From: Antennarius striatus
Lineage: Eukaryota; Chordata; Actinopteri; Lophiiformes; Antennariidae
Length of the DNA: 64,000 nt
Assembly: GCF_040054535.1 (NCBI RefSeq)
Contig: NC_090797.1
Coordinates: forward strand, 751,001 to 815,000
Direction of reading: 5' to 3'
Position numbers and translations under genes: made by a program. Of the stretch, positions 24,820 to 36,961 are shown one piece after another (position 1 is the stretch's first letter; every line of letters begins with the position of its first letter). The notes beneath the pieces are model-generated. The model did no database searches. It saw only the letters and a list, made by a program, of their open reading frames with translations, and was not told where the DNA came from.

Positions 24820-25230
24820 AGCGCGTGCCGTGAGGCCATGTGACCAACTGTGACCAATCATAAGGAAGCTTGTTTGCCCGTAACCAGTTTGTACACTGTC
24901 TATCCTACTGGTGAGTCGTTGTCATTCATCTTTCTTTGCGTTTTGTTTTTTTCTCCATGTTGTCACCTTTCTTTTGTTGTGTCTACTTCCGGTGTCGTGA
25001 GTTGTAGATGACGTCATGACGTTTCTGCTCCGGTAAAATCCAGTTTAGTGGTTGATAAACAAAGTTAAAGAAGGTGAAAGAAACGCCTAAACTGCTAGCC
25101 TTAAAGCTAACACGTCACGTGACTTTACCGTCCTTGTTTGGTTTCTCTACTCTTACAAACTTTTTTTGGGTTTGAATTGCGCGCTGTACTTTTTGGTTTG
25201 CCGCTGGGCATCATGGGAGCTGTAGTTGAG
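24820..25230 (+). promoter_or_regulatory. Orphan promoter-like block with candidate noncoding first exon
   Basis: GACCAATCA (a CCAAT box at 24854-24858) is followed 50 bases later by CTACTG|GTGAGT, a strong splice donor at about 24910. At 25208-25226 the reverse strand reads ACTACAGCTCCCATGATGC, a full match to the ZNF143/THAP11-type ACTACANNTCCCANNATGC motif of constitutive promoters. No downstream coding exon was identified; it could start a noncoding RNA or the third tetraspanin transcript. Confidence 0.35.
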
Positions 25231-25372
25231 AGACTGATTACAACTTTTGCATCGACTTTGAGTTATTATTTTATATTTTGTGTATGAAAAAATATTATTT
25301 ATTTGTCCCTTTTATCTGCTTTGGATTCACGGATCACCCTCAAGACTTTTGTTTATTATTGATGTGAACATT

Positions 25373-25440
25373 TAGATAGATAGATACTTTAATAATCCCG
25401 GAGGAAATTGCATATATCCACTGCTCAGCCAAACACCAGG
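25373..25440 (-). mobile_element. Retroposon 3'-tail fragment
   Basis: TAGATAGATAGATACTTTAA followed by TAATCCCGGAGGAAATTG is a familiar fish non-LTR tail with a GATA-type repeat. Weaker relatives occur at 18143-18165 and 45275-45305. Family assignment (Rex1-like or similar) is uncertain. Confidence 0.5.
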
Positions 25441-26000
25441 AAAAAACAAAACAGAACATACCACAAGATGTATCTGTTGAGGCTCTTGTCCTTAGAGATT
25501 GCTTTAAAAATTTATCTATTCATTTAAAATTTGGAAATAATGGAAAGTTCCCCCCTCATTATTTCCTAGAATTTTTGAGAAATCCCAAAATGTAGATTTT
25601 TCAATCAGGAACTGGATTTATAAAATTCCTTTGTTGACTTCTAGTGGTTCTTCCTCTCTATTTTTTTCCAAGGACAGAATCATAGATTAAAAGTCTACAA
25701 AATCTTGTCAGATTTATTTGTAAAAATTGGATCAATTGTTGTTTTTTTATTGTTGTTTGTCCATTTATATTTTTTGTCAAATTCTACTCATCTATAATCT
25801 GATTATTTTTCTAATCCGACTCGACATCATGATTGATTTTAAAGTCACAAAGAAGGAAGAATTTCTTTTTAAAGTTGTAATGATTTAAAAAATTTTAAGA
25901 TAACAATTTAATAAAGTTGATTTAATCTGTATCTTTAAAATATATAAATAAAATATTGATTAGTCGGAGGGGTTTGTGGGTCTTGTAGTTCCCCTGGCGG

Positions 26001-26015
26001 CCACCAGGGGGCAGT
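26001..26015 (+). promoter_or_regulatory. CTCF-like motif
   Basis: CCACCAGGGGGCAGT is a full match to the CTCF core. It faces the reverse-oriented near-match at 37917-37931. Confidence 0.42.
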
Positions 26016-27024
26016 GAGCCCTCATCCTGCTGTAGACCCGCCTCAGGATGGTTGTGTTGAGGATGACTGTCGTTCCCCCACCACCGGATGCGTTTCCTGT
26101 CCTCTGCGTCAGAGTTTGGTTCTGGAAGAAACCACAAACACCCAGAATTCACGGCGAACCCTGACCAAACGCTACTGCTCATGCAACAAAAATGCTAATT
26201 GGACGGGCCGTGGGCAGGCTGCGCTAGTAAACACTTCTTGTTGACTTGTAAACAAGCGCCCCAAGCCTTCAGATGGAGAACAGCCCCGATTGGCTGCAGA
26301 GGAAACCAGTCCAGACCATCAGAACCCTTCATGTCCATCCGGGAACCAGGAAGAAGACAGCAATACAGACGTGGGCCGTGATTGGCTGAAAATAACGGCT
26401 TCTGGTTATAAAAACTTGATAGCCATGACGTCATCAGGGGCTAGCAAACAAGTGAACAAAAACAACAAATTCTTAGTGTAAATGAGCATCTCACAACAAT
26501 GAGTTAGCCATTAGCATCTCGACACAATGAGTTAGCATTAGCATGTTTCTTAGTATTGAAACAAACACCGATGTTCATAAATACTTTATATTTCATCTGT
26601 TGCCGTGGAGACATTCTGTGTGGTGTTATGGTATGTGACGAGAACAATGTTTGGAGTTGTATTCATGTGGCTGCAGGATTGATTAACCCTTTAAATGTCC
26701 TGTGTGCAAACAGACGTGTGGTCACCTGCTACTGTTCTGACAGGCAGACCCTTCCTGATGTTCTGCTGCCCCGGGTTGCTTCTTGCAAGAATGAATTCCT
26801 GTTTGAAATGCCTCCTCCTCCCTACGGGGGTTTTCCAGTCGTAAAGGGAGTCAACAGGAAGCTGGTACAAAGTCTCGTAAACCACTTCCTGGATCGCTTC
26901 AGTCTGTCCCAGCATGCTCAGCTGCTCCTGTCGCTCAGCGGTTGTCAATACGATCATCAATAATCACGTCAACTTCATTCGTTTATAACCAGAAATGGAC
27001 TTCATCATTCATCCATTAACAACA

Positions 27025-27043
27025 AATACAACTCCCATGATGC
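27025..27043 (+). promoter_or_regulatory. ZNF143-type motif, one mismatch
   Basis: AATACAACTCCCATGATGC differs from ACTACANNTCCCANNATGC at one base. It lies 1.8 kb from the full match at 25208. Confidence 0.3.
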
Positions 27044-27670
27044 CCCGCTGCTCGCGTCTCCTGTTCACAGTGACTCCTAGTGGCTGAATCTGTGCTGCAG
27101 GTTTAGCAGAAAACACGCTAACCACGTGTTGGTGTGAGGTTAGCAAGTGAATTGATGACCTGAATTCAATCGATTTTGATTTTAAAGCAGAATCTGGTGA
27201 TCAGAGGAAGAGAAGAAGAAGAAGGCCACGCCCACTCTTCCTCCTCTTCCTCTCCACTGCAGGTGAGGCCTGATTTAATCGTCTGTTGGTCGTCCTTCAT
27301 CCACCCATCATTACTGCCTATTTAAACCACACGGCCAAAAGTAAAGAGACACACAAACACGGCCACAAGCACGCCAATCATCATCATCATCAGTGGGATG
27401 AAGGGCGGGATCACGTGCAGCAGAGAGTTTCACAATCAGACGATTTGTTCGATCTGGTTTGCATTTATTTATGGATTCTGTTCATTGTTAATCATTTCCT
27501 CCAACCTTCAGGACCTCAATGTCACGCAAGGCATTGTGGGGAAAAAAAGCCCCTCCCTCGTTTGTTCTGAGAGGAACTCGAAGAAGGTTTTTCCAAAACT
27601 TTCTTTGCCCCCCCAGGGAGGAAACGCGACTCACACATGTTGAAATGTGAAGAAGCCAGCATATCATTCC

Positions 27671-27767
27671 TAACTGACGCTAACTGACGCTAACTGACGC
27701 TAACTGACGCTAACTGACGCTAACTGACACTAACTGACACTAACTGACACTAACTGACGCTAACTGC
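27671..27767. repeat. 10-bp tandem array
   Basis: Nine consecutive TAACTGACGC/TAACTGACAC units plus a partial one, with three adjacent units sharing the same A variant. Confidence 0.95.
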
Positions 27768-29034
27768 TGAACCAGAAACTGAAGAGAAAATGTATTTGTT
27801 TTATTGAAGTTATTAATAACTTTTGTTTTTAGAAAAGATCCAAACTCAGAGGAAAATAGTGAAGGTCACCCCCCCCAACACAGCCACCCCCCTAACCCCC
27901 CCTTCTAGCCCCCCCCAGGTTTACTCCTACATTTCTTTTCTTTATCATTTGCTTTCGATTTCCAGGAAACTGAAGTCAAACAGACTCGATGTGAAACTTG
28001 ACAGTTGGAGGAGTTGCCCCGCCCCAATACCCCTCTGCCTCGCCCAACCCCCCCCCGCATACAGGCCACCCCCACCCCATCCTCTTCATCACTGGAGGGG
28101 AATGGCGGGCTGTAAAGGGGGCCGTCTTCAGCGGCTTCATCTGCAGCCCGACATAAATAAACGCTAATGAACGTTAACGGCAGGTCTGACGGTCGCCATG
28201 ACGACACAGTTGAATTATGGGATGCAGCTATGAGAGCAGCTGCTCTGCATTCGTCCTTCAGCAGCTACAGGTCTAACCGGTGCTCCCACGGCCCCACCCC
28301 CCGGGAGGAGGAGGAGGAGGAGGATGATGATGATGGGACCACTCAGAGGTCACATGACCTCCATCAACAGGCACATCTTCAGCCCCGAGTCCAGACTGTC
28401 AGGCTGCTTCCTGACCTCCAGCCACAGAGCTGAAAACCACCCACTCAGTGTGAGTGTGTGTTGTGGTTGGATGGTGTGGTGGACACACACACACACACAC
28501 ACACACATGCCAGGCCTCTTGGACCTGGTGAAAGTTTGTTTCCAGGAGCTGATCAGCTGATCGATCAATAATCACGTGTCAATCACCAGCAGATCCTCTG
28601 AGAATCATCCTGGGGGGGCCAGTGGGGGGGTGTGGCCTCACTGGGTTCCAGTGCTTTGTGGGCAGAGCTGGCGATTCATCCAGGGTGTTGCCAGCTGCGA
28701 TGAAATGTTGAATCTTCATCAGAATTATTTTTATTGTTTTGCATTGTTTTGTTAAGAGATAAATACTGAATTAAACAATAGCAAACAGTCATTGTTTCTC
28801 CTGCAGGAGTCTCAGTGTCAGGAGGTGAAGCCGTGACTCCCTCCAGTCTGTGTCTCCTCCTCCTAATGGACCACATCCCCCCATCAGTAACACAAACCAA
28901 CCAGCTGCTGGTGAACCTCTGACATGATGGTTGTTGTCCCCAGAGGATGAACCCCTGATGAAGATCAGCTCCTCCTCAGCACCACCCCACATCCCAGAGG
29001 TTGTTGGTAAATAGTTATTAAATTTACTCTATAA

Positions 29035-30910
29035 TCTCTAAATACTAAAGTAATGTCATTACTGCTCTAAATACTAAAGTAATGTCTTTACTACTATACT
29101 AAAGTAATGTTATTACTACTATAAATAAATACTAAAGTACTGTCATTACTACTACTATACTAAAGTAATGTCATTACTACTATACTAAAGTAATGTCATT
29201 ACTACTATAAATAAATACTAAATGTCATTACTACTATAAATACTAAAGTAATGTCATTACTACTATACTAAAGTAATGTCATTACTACTATAAATACTAA
29301 AGTAATGTCATTACTACTATACTAGAGTAATGTCATTACTACTATACTAGAGTAATGTCATTACTACTATACTAAAGTAATGTCATTACTACTATACTAA
29401 AGTAATGTCATTACTACTATACTAAAGTAATGTCATTACTACTATACTAAAGTAATGTCATTACTACTATACTAAAGTAATGTCATTACTACTATAAATA
29501 CTAATGTAATGTCATTACTACTATAAATAGTAAAGTAATGTCATTACTACTATAAATACTCAAGTAATGTCATTACTACTATAAATACTCAAGTAATGTC
29601 ATTACTACTATAAATACTCAAGTAATGTCATTATTACTATAAATACTAAAGTAATGTCATTACTACTATAAATACTAAAGTAATGTCATTATTACTATAA
29701 ATACTAAAGTAATGTCATTACTACTATAAATACTAAAGTAATTTCATTACTTCTTCTTCTTCTTTTCCTTTCGGCTTTTCCCTTCAGGGGTCGCCACAGC
29801 GAATCAATTTCCTCCATCTAGCCCTGTCCTTTGAATCCTCTTCTCTCACACCAACTACCTTCATGTCTTCCCTCATTACATCCATAAACCTCCTCTTTGG
29901 TCTTCCTCTAGGCCTCCTGCCTGGCAGTTCAAAACTCAACATCCATCTACCAATATGTTCACTATCTCTCCTCTGGACATGTCCAAACCATCTCAGTCTG
30001 GCCTCTCTGACTTTATCTCCAGAACCTCTAACATGTGCTGTCCCTCTGATGTACTCATTCCTGATCCTATCCTTCCTGGTCACTCCCAGAGAGAACCTCA
30101 GCATCTTCATCTCTGCTACCTCCAGCTCTGTCTCCTGTCTTTTCCTCAGTAACACTGTCTCTAGACCAAACAACATCGCTGGTCTCACCACAGTTTTGTA
30201 CACCTTTCCCTTCATTTTAGCTGAAACTCTCCTCTTTCTTCGTGCGAACACACTTTCCTCCTCTCCTTCTTCGACCAACAGTAATCCAATTTCCACCGGC
30301 GCCCTGTAGGTCAACAGCGCCGATGGCGGTCGTTGTTAACCCGGGCCTCGACCGATCCGGTATGGAAGTCATAGGTTTGATTCGCATCTTTGATTTGGCA
30401 AAAGTTTTACGCCGGATGCCCTTCCTGACGCAACCCTCTGTATTTATCCGGGCTTGGGACCGGCACAATAAGACACTGGCTTGTGTCCTCTTGCGGCTAC
30501 ATTAAAGTAATGTCATTACTACTATACTAAAATAATGTCATTACTACTATAAATAAATACTAAAGTAATGTCATTACTACTATACTAAAGTAATGTCATT
30601 ACTACTATAAATACTAAAGTAATGTCATTACTACTATACTAAAGTAATGTCATTACTACTGTAAATACTAAAGTAATGTCATTACTACTATACTAAAGTA
30701 ATGTCATTACTACTGTAAATACTAAAGTAATGTCATTACTACTGTAAATACTAAAGTAATGTCGTAACTACTCTAAATACTAAATGTCATTACTACTCTA
30801 AATACTAAATGTCATTACTACTCTAAATACTAGTAATGTCATTACTACTCTAAATACTAAAGTAATGTTACTGCTCTAAATACTAAAGTAATGTCGTTAC
30901 TACTCTAAAA
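29035..30910. repeat. Minisatellite of 25-29-bp units, split by a retroposon
   Basis: Units are variants of ACTAAAGTAATGTCATTACT followed by ACTAT, some with an extra AAAT. The array runs at 29035-29750 and resumes at 30505-30910 on the other side of an inserted element. Confidence 0.95.
29751..30504 (-). mobile_element. RTE-like non-LTR retroposon, internally shortened
   Basis: A minus-strand element of about 755 bp ends in an AAG-repeat tail (29751-29762 as CTTCTTCTTCTT). Its open frame (30314-29784, 176 codons; the track start is not an ATG) is the C-terminal end of a retroposon ORF2, with KTVVRPAMLFGLETVLLRK, LRWFGHVQRRDSEHIGRWML and RWRKLIRCGDP. Reverse transcriptase and endonuclease motifs are absent. 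The first 190 bases look noncoding and may be a 5' region joined to the 3' end, which would make this a non-autonomous derivative. The short-repeat tail suggests the RTE clade (Rex3/Expander-type); this is inferred. Confidence 0.75.
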
Positions 30911-31779
30911 ATCACTAGAAAACTTAGCTCATAATATGTTACTGTACAATAAGTAACATGTAGCATGTAGCTTAGCTTTAGCGTGAAGGAGGAGGGAGGA
31001 GGAGTTCTTGTTGATGAGAGGCTTGAGTGTTAGAGCTGTGTGAACACAGCGGTGCTGCCCCCGCAGGGGTTGTGGCAGAAAGCGGAACTGCAGGATGATA
31101 GTCGGATATGGGGAAGCGCGTTTGTTCGTATCTCTGAATGTTTGTATAGAATGTTTGAGCTAATCGAGCGACTCGCTGTGTCTGACCAAAATATGGATGG
31201 ATGATCCCCATCATGTAGCCCCGCCCCCTCCCTGCCCCTTTCAGACGACATTACCTGTGTGAACGTTTGAGCGACGCATCGATCAGGTGGACCCGAGTCC
31301 GTGATCGGATTAGGAGGCGCCGCGGCGCTGGAACACGCGTGAGCAGCATGATGAAGCGTGGTGAAGTTAGCGTGACGAAGCACACGCCTGTCTGCGGCCG
31401 ACCGGGAACGCATCTCAAATTAGATTGGTGTGTGCAATCAGCTGAGTGCATCCGGCCGCCCGGCACATTAATGTAATTTGAATCGAGCGCCCCCCCCTCA
31501 CACGCACCCCCTCGCCTGGTGGTGGGCGGGGCCTGGCGAGGACACGCGTGTCCTGGCTTGGAGCCAGTGGTGCAGGTTTGGATCCAGCAGCGGCTGGCAT
31601 TGTTATCAGTGGATTCCAGGGGGGTGGGGGGAGACAGGAAAGGGTGACGGCGTTTGGGATGGGGTGGGGGAGCGGGGCATGTGGGCTTCTGAGTGTCTCC
31701 ACAGACGGAAAGCTCCTCCCCCCTAAAGGGTGTGCCGTGTTCAGGATTCATGTCACGCCCACCCAGCGCTTCAACATGT

Positions 31780-31782
<3 letters not shown>

Positions 31783-31840
<58 letters not shown>
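31783..31840. repeat. (CA)n microsatellite
   Basis: About 29 CA units in intergenic DNA. Confidence 0.95.
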
Positions 31841-31845
<5 letters not shown>

Positions 31846-32007
31846 AGACATACCTCCACAGGGGACTGCTGCTGTGGTGGGAGGGGCTAGTCTGAGTGGC
31901 CCTCCTCCTGGGGAAGGAGGACAAACTGTACCGACGAATAAATGAATGGATAATGAAAGTTTAAAAGCTTATAAATAACAACAATAATATTAATAATAAA
32001 AAATATA

Positions 32008-32040
32008 ATAACAATAATACAATTCTTATTATTATTATTG

Positions 32041-32083
<43 letters not shown>
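32008..32083. repeat. (ATT)n microsatellite
   Basis: AT-rich trinucleotide tract with nearly pure TTA/ATT units from about 32045 to 32083. Confidence 0.9.
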
Positions 32084-32084
<1 letters not shown>

Positions 32085-32754
32085 ACATTTTGCGTTGTCG
32101 TTGTTGTGAAGCAACTTCAGTAAAATCATTCATTCCAGTTTCGAGCACCGCCCACTTCAGGTTTAAGCCCCGCCCTTCTGGGCACCTGATCTGAACTCAG
32201 TTGAGAACAAGCGGGATTGGAAGCGTCGTGTTTGTTTCTCCACCTCCATGGGAGGAAGAGGAGGAGGAGGAGAAGAATGCTGCCCTCCTCCAGTAATTAC
32301 TCCAAAACGCCTCATAAATCCAGAACAGACCTGCACATTCCTGACAAACACCGGCCCGCCCACCAGCACGGCTGCTGGCTCCTGATTGGCTGGCAGGCTC
32401 CAGATGAAACTATATATGGGCGTGGTTCCTATCAGCAGCTGAGACGCATTCATGCAACATGAAGTATAAATAACAACAGCAAAGTGTAAAAACAACACAA
32501 ACATCTTTACCTTCATGATCTCTGATGTGGATCAATAGTTCTGATTGACTGAAGGTCCGATAATCGATCAGAAGAAAACTGTCAAACGGTCAACTTATTA
32601 ACTTCACCAAACGTCAGACATGAAACTGGACCGAATGAAAGAAAACTTAGGTCTTTTATTGTGTAATAAATGTCAGGTAACCATAGCAACGGCGTGTTGC
32701 TACGGCAGCTCCTCTGGTTCAGTTCGGGTCGCATTCCAGTCCGCTGGCAGGGTG

Positions 32755-34980
32755 GAGAGAGGAGGTTATAGAGGGTTATAGAGGGTATAGATGCTTACAG
32801 AGGGTTATTGATGTTATAGAGGTTTGTAGTTGGTTATAGACGTATATATATGGTTATGGAGGCTATAGATAGTTATATATGGTTATGGAGGTTAAGGATG
32901 GTTATATATGGTTATGGAGGCTATAAATAGTTATATATGGTTATGGAGGTTATAGAGAGTTATGGAGGTTATAGATAGTTATAGATGTTTTTTTTTTTTA
33001 GTTTATTCAGTTTATTTTCTTCTTTCCAGACATGTTATTACAACAGACTTCACTTTCACCAGTGTTGAGACATCAGCAACAACATCCGAAAAGAAAAAAT
33101 AGGGTAGACGGGTTGAAGCCATTGGCTTGTGAGGTTCCTGTCCCCTAAATCATCAACATCTCTCTCATTGCAGCACATAGTCAACCAATTCATACATTGC
33201 ATGTCACAAATCAATTTAAATTATTTTATTCTGGTACGTCGTTGTTTTGATCCGTCCATTCTTTGCACAAGTCTTTGTCAGTTCTTGAGAAGCAGTCAGA
33301 ACATCTTGCATGAACTCGGTTACTGCACAAAGGTTACAGCGACATTTGTTTCACAGGCATGACAACATGAAGTTTAATTTGTCATAACAGTGCAGTCCTT
33401 TAACCATCATTCACGTCAGAATTATAACCTTGAAAAATCATGTTTTTAAAAGCTTTTTTAAAGGCAGTTAGAGTTCCCACACTCCTAACTTCATTTTCCA
33501 GTTTATTCCAGTGTTTGACACCAGTGAACGATAATGAAAATGTTTTGAATGTTGTTCTTGCTTTTTTCTGTTACAAATGCTCTGTTGTCTCTTAGTTGAT
33601 AATTGGATTCATTAATCTGTATTTGTGATTGTATGTTTTGAGGTAAATTTTTATTGGCTGCTTTATACATAAATTGTACAGTTTTATAGCTGATGTCATG
33701 TATTTCAGTAGTTTAGATTTAATAAATAAGTAGTTTGTGTGAGCTCTATAATGTTCATTGTGAATAATCCTTAAGGCTCTTTTCTGAGTCAGGAATAAAG
33801 GTTGTAAGACACTTTTATATGTTTCCCCAAACTTCAGCACAGTAGTTCAGATAGGGCAGGGTTAGTGCACAATATATTATATGGAGTGTGTTCTGATTTA
33901 ATAGTTTTTGAGTTTTCCAGAGTATGGACACACTTCTAGCTAACTTTATTTGCAGTTGTCTTACATGAGGTTTCCAATTTAGCATCTCATCAATAATCAC
34001 TCCTAGCATTTTAAATTCATTAACCCGTTCAATATCTACATCATTCACCTTAATACTAATTTTGTGTTTACAGCTTTTCTTCCCCAATAACATGTACTTA
34101 GTTTTGGTTAGATTCAAGGATAATTTGTTTTTATCAAACCATAATTACATCTTGGCTAATTCCTCGTTTACTGTTTGAGTTAGTTTATTTATATCATGTC
34201 CTTTACAGAGGATGGTTGTATCATCCGCAGAGAGTATCATTTTAAGTACCTTTGAGACCTTACATAAATCATTTAAGTAAAGTATAAATAATGTTGGACC
34301 CAACACTGACCCCTGTGGCACCCCACACACAATGTCTAATGTTGTTGATGTCCTCCCCCCAGAGTGACATATTGAGACCTCTCATGTAAATAACTCTATC
34401 CATTCTAGTACTGCACCCCTAAAGCCAAATCGTTCTAGTTTCTCAGTTAGAATTTTATGAAAATTTGAGATCTTTTTTAAGGTCAATAAAGATTCCTATG
34501 GAGTACATCTTTTGATCCATGGCATCAGTAATGAGTTCTGTTGTTTCTGTCAGCGCTAACACAGTGGAATGATCCTTCCTGAAGCCGTACTGACTACAGT
34601 CAAGGAGATTGTGCTTTGTTATGAATTTATCCAGTCTGTTATTGATCAGCTTCTCTAGGATTATTGATAACTGTGGTAGTATTGAAACAGGTCTGCAGTC
34701 TGCAGATTCACATCATCCCCATTTTTATACATCAGAACCACTTTTGCAATCTTCATTTTGTCAGAAAACACCTCCGTTTGAAATGACAGATTACATGTGT
34801 GTGTGTGAGGCTGCAGAATTCCCTCCAGTGTGTCCTTGATCAGCTTCATATCAAATCCATTCACATCAGTAGAAGTTGTTGCTACATAGAGGTTATGGAG
34901 GTTATAGATGGTTGTAGATGGATATGGAGGTTATAGATGGTTATAGATGGTTATGGAGGTTATAGATGGGTATAGATGAA
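32755..34980. repeat. GGTTATAGAT/GGTTATGGAG minisatellite, split by a LINE
   Basis: Variable units such as GGTTATGGAGGTTATAGATG occur at 32755-32988 and again at 34890-34980. The LINE fragment lies between them. Confidence 0.85.
32989..34880 (-). mobile_element. Decayed L2/CR1-like LINE, 5'-truncated
   Basis: The minus strand encodes reverse-transcriptase pieces: GVPQGSVLGPTLFILYLNDL and SADDTTILCK (34330-34145), FKMLGVIIDEMLNWKPHVRQ and YLNYCAEVWGNI (34117-33815), then QKRALRIIHNEHYRAHTN (33840-33592). The pieces lie in different frames and the usual YADD reads SADD, so it is not functional. The 3' end is an A-run (T-run at 32989-33000 on the plus strand). L2/Maui or Rex1/CR1-type is inferred from the C-terminal motifs. 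Confidence 0.75.
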
Positions 34981-36961
34981 AAACCCTTTAGAACTAGTTA
35001 TCTCAGTAATGATCTCAGTTACTCTCTTCCAGCTTTGAACCTCTTGTGGGTTTGATGATCCAGGTTTCTGGGTAGGTTCTGATTGGTCCAGGTCGTGGTC
35101 CTCTACAAGTGACCCACTGGACCTGTAGGAGGTTCCTCATGGAGACAAGACGACAGAACCAAACTAAACCCAGACCAGGTCTACTCTGGATGAAGACCAG
35201 TGGTCCAGAGGAGCTTCTGGGGGAGGAACCAGAGACCTGGAGGAAGAGGAGGAACAAAGGTGGTGGTGGTGGGTGGGGGGGCGACGGAACAGTCAGGAGG
35301 TCAAATGGAAAACTTTCAAAGCTGATAACATTTCTACACACACAAACATACTTGAACCTGTGTGTGTGTGTGTGTGGGGGGGTGTTACCATAGCAACAAG
35401 TGAATTAGAATTGGACCGGATTGATCAGGATGACGTCAGAAGTGGAGGAACGAGAGCTTTGATCTTATTGGTTAATTAAACTTCGTTTATTTTTTCATGC
35501 GGGTGTTTTTATTAGTCTGTTTTTTTGTTTGGGGGGGGGTTCTCCCATGTGGGGGTGTTTTCTTGTTTCATCTCTTTTCCTTTTTCTTCTTCTTGCTCTT
35601 TTCTTTTCCTCCTCATTGATTTCTCCTGGGGGGCGTGGCCGTCTCTCTGTTCTCCCCCTCCTCTTTTTGTCCTCTTGTCTTCCAGCTTAAACATGACGCC
35701 ATGGTTTTACCCCCCACCCTAATGCCCCCCCCCACTCTCCCGGTGGTGGGAGCCGCCTCCATGTCGTTTCGTTCCTCTTGACCTTTACATTTTTTGGTCT
35801 GGAAGGTCTGCAGGAAGGATGGATCCATTATCTTCACCCGCCCTCCTCCCCCCTCGCCCCCACCACTCATGGGGGGTGGGCGGAGGGGGCGTGGTCGTCT
35901 CCATCAGGCCGCAGTAAACACTTCCTAGATCCAGAGCAGCTAGAGAGGAGCTGATGTTTGTGTTCGTAAAGTTTGAAATGATTTGAATTCAAAAAGAAGA
36001 AAAACATTCTTTAAATATAAACTAAAAAAACAACATTTTAAGTTTTATAAATGTTTGTTTTTGTCGTTAAAGCTTCAAAAGTAATGAATGGATTAGAGTG
36101 AGCTCTGACCAGTGATCAATATTTTTAAAGTATTGATAGGAATAAAGGAATTAATTTATAGAACCTCCTGCTGGACCTGCTGTGAGGAGGAGGGGGAGGG
36201 GGCGGGACTTCAGGTGATGTCATCAATCCTCCTCACCAGTGATGGATTTGTTCATCACCTGCTTCCTATCAGCTGTTAATCAGAACGATCAGGGATCTGA
36301 TTGATCTGCAGACGTCCTGCAGCCCTCCCCTTTCCCTCAAGCTCCTCCCCTTCCTCTGTCCCCTGTTCCTTAACCTCCTCCCCCTCCTTCGTCCTTTCCC
36401 CCTCAAGCTCCTCCCCTTCCTGCTCCTCCTCAGGTAAATGTGAAACACCTGGTTTAGAGGGGGTGGAGATGAGCTCTGATTGGTTGAATTCATGATCAAA
36501 CAGTAATTAATAATGAAGCTAAAAGATTAAAAAGATGAAACTCGTAAAAGGATAAAAATAAATTAAAATGAACTATAAACAATGCACAAAAGTTAACTTT
36601 TGATTAAAAATGTATCTCTTTTTAAAACAAACCCGTTTTGATCTTTTTAAATCTAAGAATTTTGAATCCTTATCGAATCATTTGCACGGTTTTAAAACCC
36701 TCCTTAATCGATCGGCCACAAACTTTCTCCTTTTTGAACCCAACTTTATTTAAACTCCTCCTCTTCCCCCTCCTCTTCATCACTCGGGATTCGAGCCTTT
36801 GGCTTCAGACCAGATCTGTGTGTCGCAGATCTGCGTTCACCTTCCGTCAGCACACACTTTATAACAGCACACACAGCTGCAGCACACACACACACACACA
36901 CTCACACACACACCGATCCGCACCGCCGCCACATCCTCATCCTCACGACCCGAAACACAGG

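Larger units (their letters stand above)
23971..36961. other. 13-kb gene-poor region between the second and third tetraspanin genes
   Basis: No protein gene is supported. Contents in order: inverted-duplicated segment (24477-24790), orphan promoter-like block (24820-25230), short retroposon tail (25373-25440), CTCF-like motif (26001), unassigned ORFs (26200-26960), ZNF143-type motif (27025), 10-bp array (27671-27767), a 25-29-bp array interrupted by an RTE-like element (29040-30900), a candidate conserved element (31230-31490), (CA)n and (ATT)n tracts, a minisatellite with an L2/CR1-like LINE (32755-34980), and pyrimidine-rich DNA at 36300-36430. Confidence 0.6.

Noticed and set aside
26199-26963. 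Several 60-135-codon frames on both strands downstream of the orphan promoter
   Set aside because: No family signature and overlapping frames on both strands; could belong to a noncoding transcript.
28167-28433. 88-codon frame with a GGA-derived acidic run
   Set aside because: Acidic part is a simple repeat; no recognised domain or partner exon.
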